Shown one piece after another: positions 63,831 through 64,000 of a stretch of DNA of 64,000 bases. Below the pieces are notes generated by a model, which was given only the letters and a program-made list of their open reading frames with translations, did not search any database and was not told the DNA's origin. Source of the DNA: DASPWV01 sp046726375 (GTDB lineage: Bacteria; Acidobacteriota; Vicinamibacteria; Vicinamibacterales; UBA2999); the NCBI GenBank assembly GCA_046726375.1, contig JBKPAJ010000087.1, positions 1 to 64,000 of the forward strand, given 5' to 3'. A program made the translations under genes and the position numbers. Position 1 is the first letter of the stretch; each line of letters opens with the position of its first letter.

Positions 63831-64000
63831 TCAGAACCTAACCCGCACGCCTACTTGCATTTGGCGCGCGGAAGTGACCGTGTTGCGGACTCGTCCGAGG
63901 CTGGCTAACGGCTGCTCGTTGTCGGTCGCGCCGGCAAACGCGATCAACTGAGGGGGGCCGAAGTTGGCGCGGTTGAATAGGTTGAAGACTTCCAGGCGTA
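63831..64000 (-). CDS. TonB-dependent receptor, C-terminal end (cut by window edge)
   Basis: The last 55 codons of a minus-strand gene that starts beyond the window. RLEVFNLFNRANFGPPQLIA and the end RQMQVGVRVRF with a terminal phenylalanine are typical of the final strands of carboxypeptidase-regulatory-type TonB receptors. The 177 bp between this stop and the phosphoesterase hold no gene; CCCGACCGGGGC near 63784 might form a weak hairpin. Confidence 0.8.
   Translation of the reverse strand, partial: RLEVFNLFNRANFGPPQLIAFAGATDNEQPLASLGRVRNTVTSARQMQVGVRVRF

Overview
The window looks like a piece of an Acidobacteriota chromosome, most likely from the Vicinamibacteria / subgroup 6 side. This is inferred from gene content, not from a marker gene. 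The signs are high G+C coding sequence, an orphan two-module MacB-type permease (the ADOP style), TonB-dependent receptors with an N-terminal carboxypeptidase-regulatory-like domain, a DUF5916 protein, an ECF sigma factor paired with a TPR Ser/Thr kinase, and many heavily decayed gene fragments. I saw no rRNA, tRNA, CRISPR array, phage module or intact transposase.

Left part (1-8.5 kb): a tight minus-strand operon encodes a MetX-homoserine dehydrogenase fusion, a Cys/Met-metabolism PLP enzyme and an EutB-EutC fusion. Next comes a 1.2-kb gene graveyard (winged-helix/TolB-type regulator pieces and an MFS fragment, interrupted by nested palindromes), a protein made only of tandem WRxGxG repeats, and another decayed minus-strand reading frame.

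8.5-24.9 kb: a large BNR/sortilin-type repeat protein lies downstream of two TonB-dependent receptors, with a secreted S15/CocE hydrolase divergent from them. Then come an amidohydrolase relic, a CxxCH-bearing toroid-repeat protein, an ADOP permease and a truncated immune-inhibitor-A-type protease relic.

24.9-36 kb: a Kef-type antiporter, a DUF3455 protein, a TPR protein kinase lacking key lysines with its ECF sigma factor, a lipoprotein and a membrane protein with overlapping divergent starts, a DUF5916 protein and a sigma-54 activator.

36-46 kb: a STAS protein and a complete RND efflux system (lipoprotein OMF, adaptor, pump) plus a methyltransferase, two tandem paralogous small proteins, a frameshifted D-aminoacylase-type amidohydrolase and GluQ-RS.

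46-64 kb: a LytS-type kinase overlaps two response regulators, one ending in a SpoIIE phosphatase and one in LytTR. Next are a sulfite dehydrogenase with diheme cytochrome, a MocR regulator divergent from a small ABM monooxygenase, and a run of five same-strand genes (LuxE/PaaK-like ligase, LuxC-like acyl reductase, GT4 glycosyltransferase, ABC ATPase and large permease). The window ends with a frameshifted four-helix-bundle gene, a small membrane protein, a metallophosphoesterase lipoprotein and the 3' end of another TonB receptor.

The most unusual feature is the intergenic DNA. Many spacers are filled with short tandem repeats, a different unit of roughly 7-12 bp in each place, and convergent gene pairs with a real gap nearly always have such an array between them. 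There is also a 91-bp sequence present twice in inverted orientation 21 kb apart, and a duplicated gene 3' end embedded in a repeat array.
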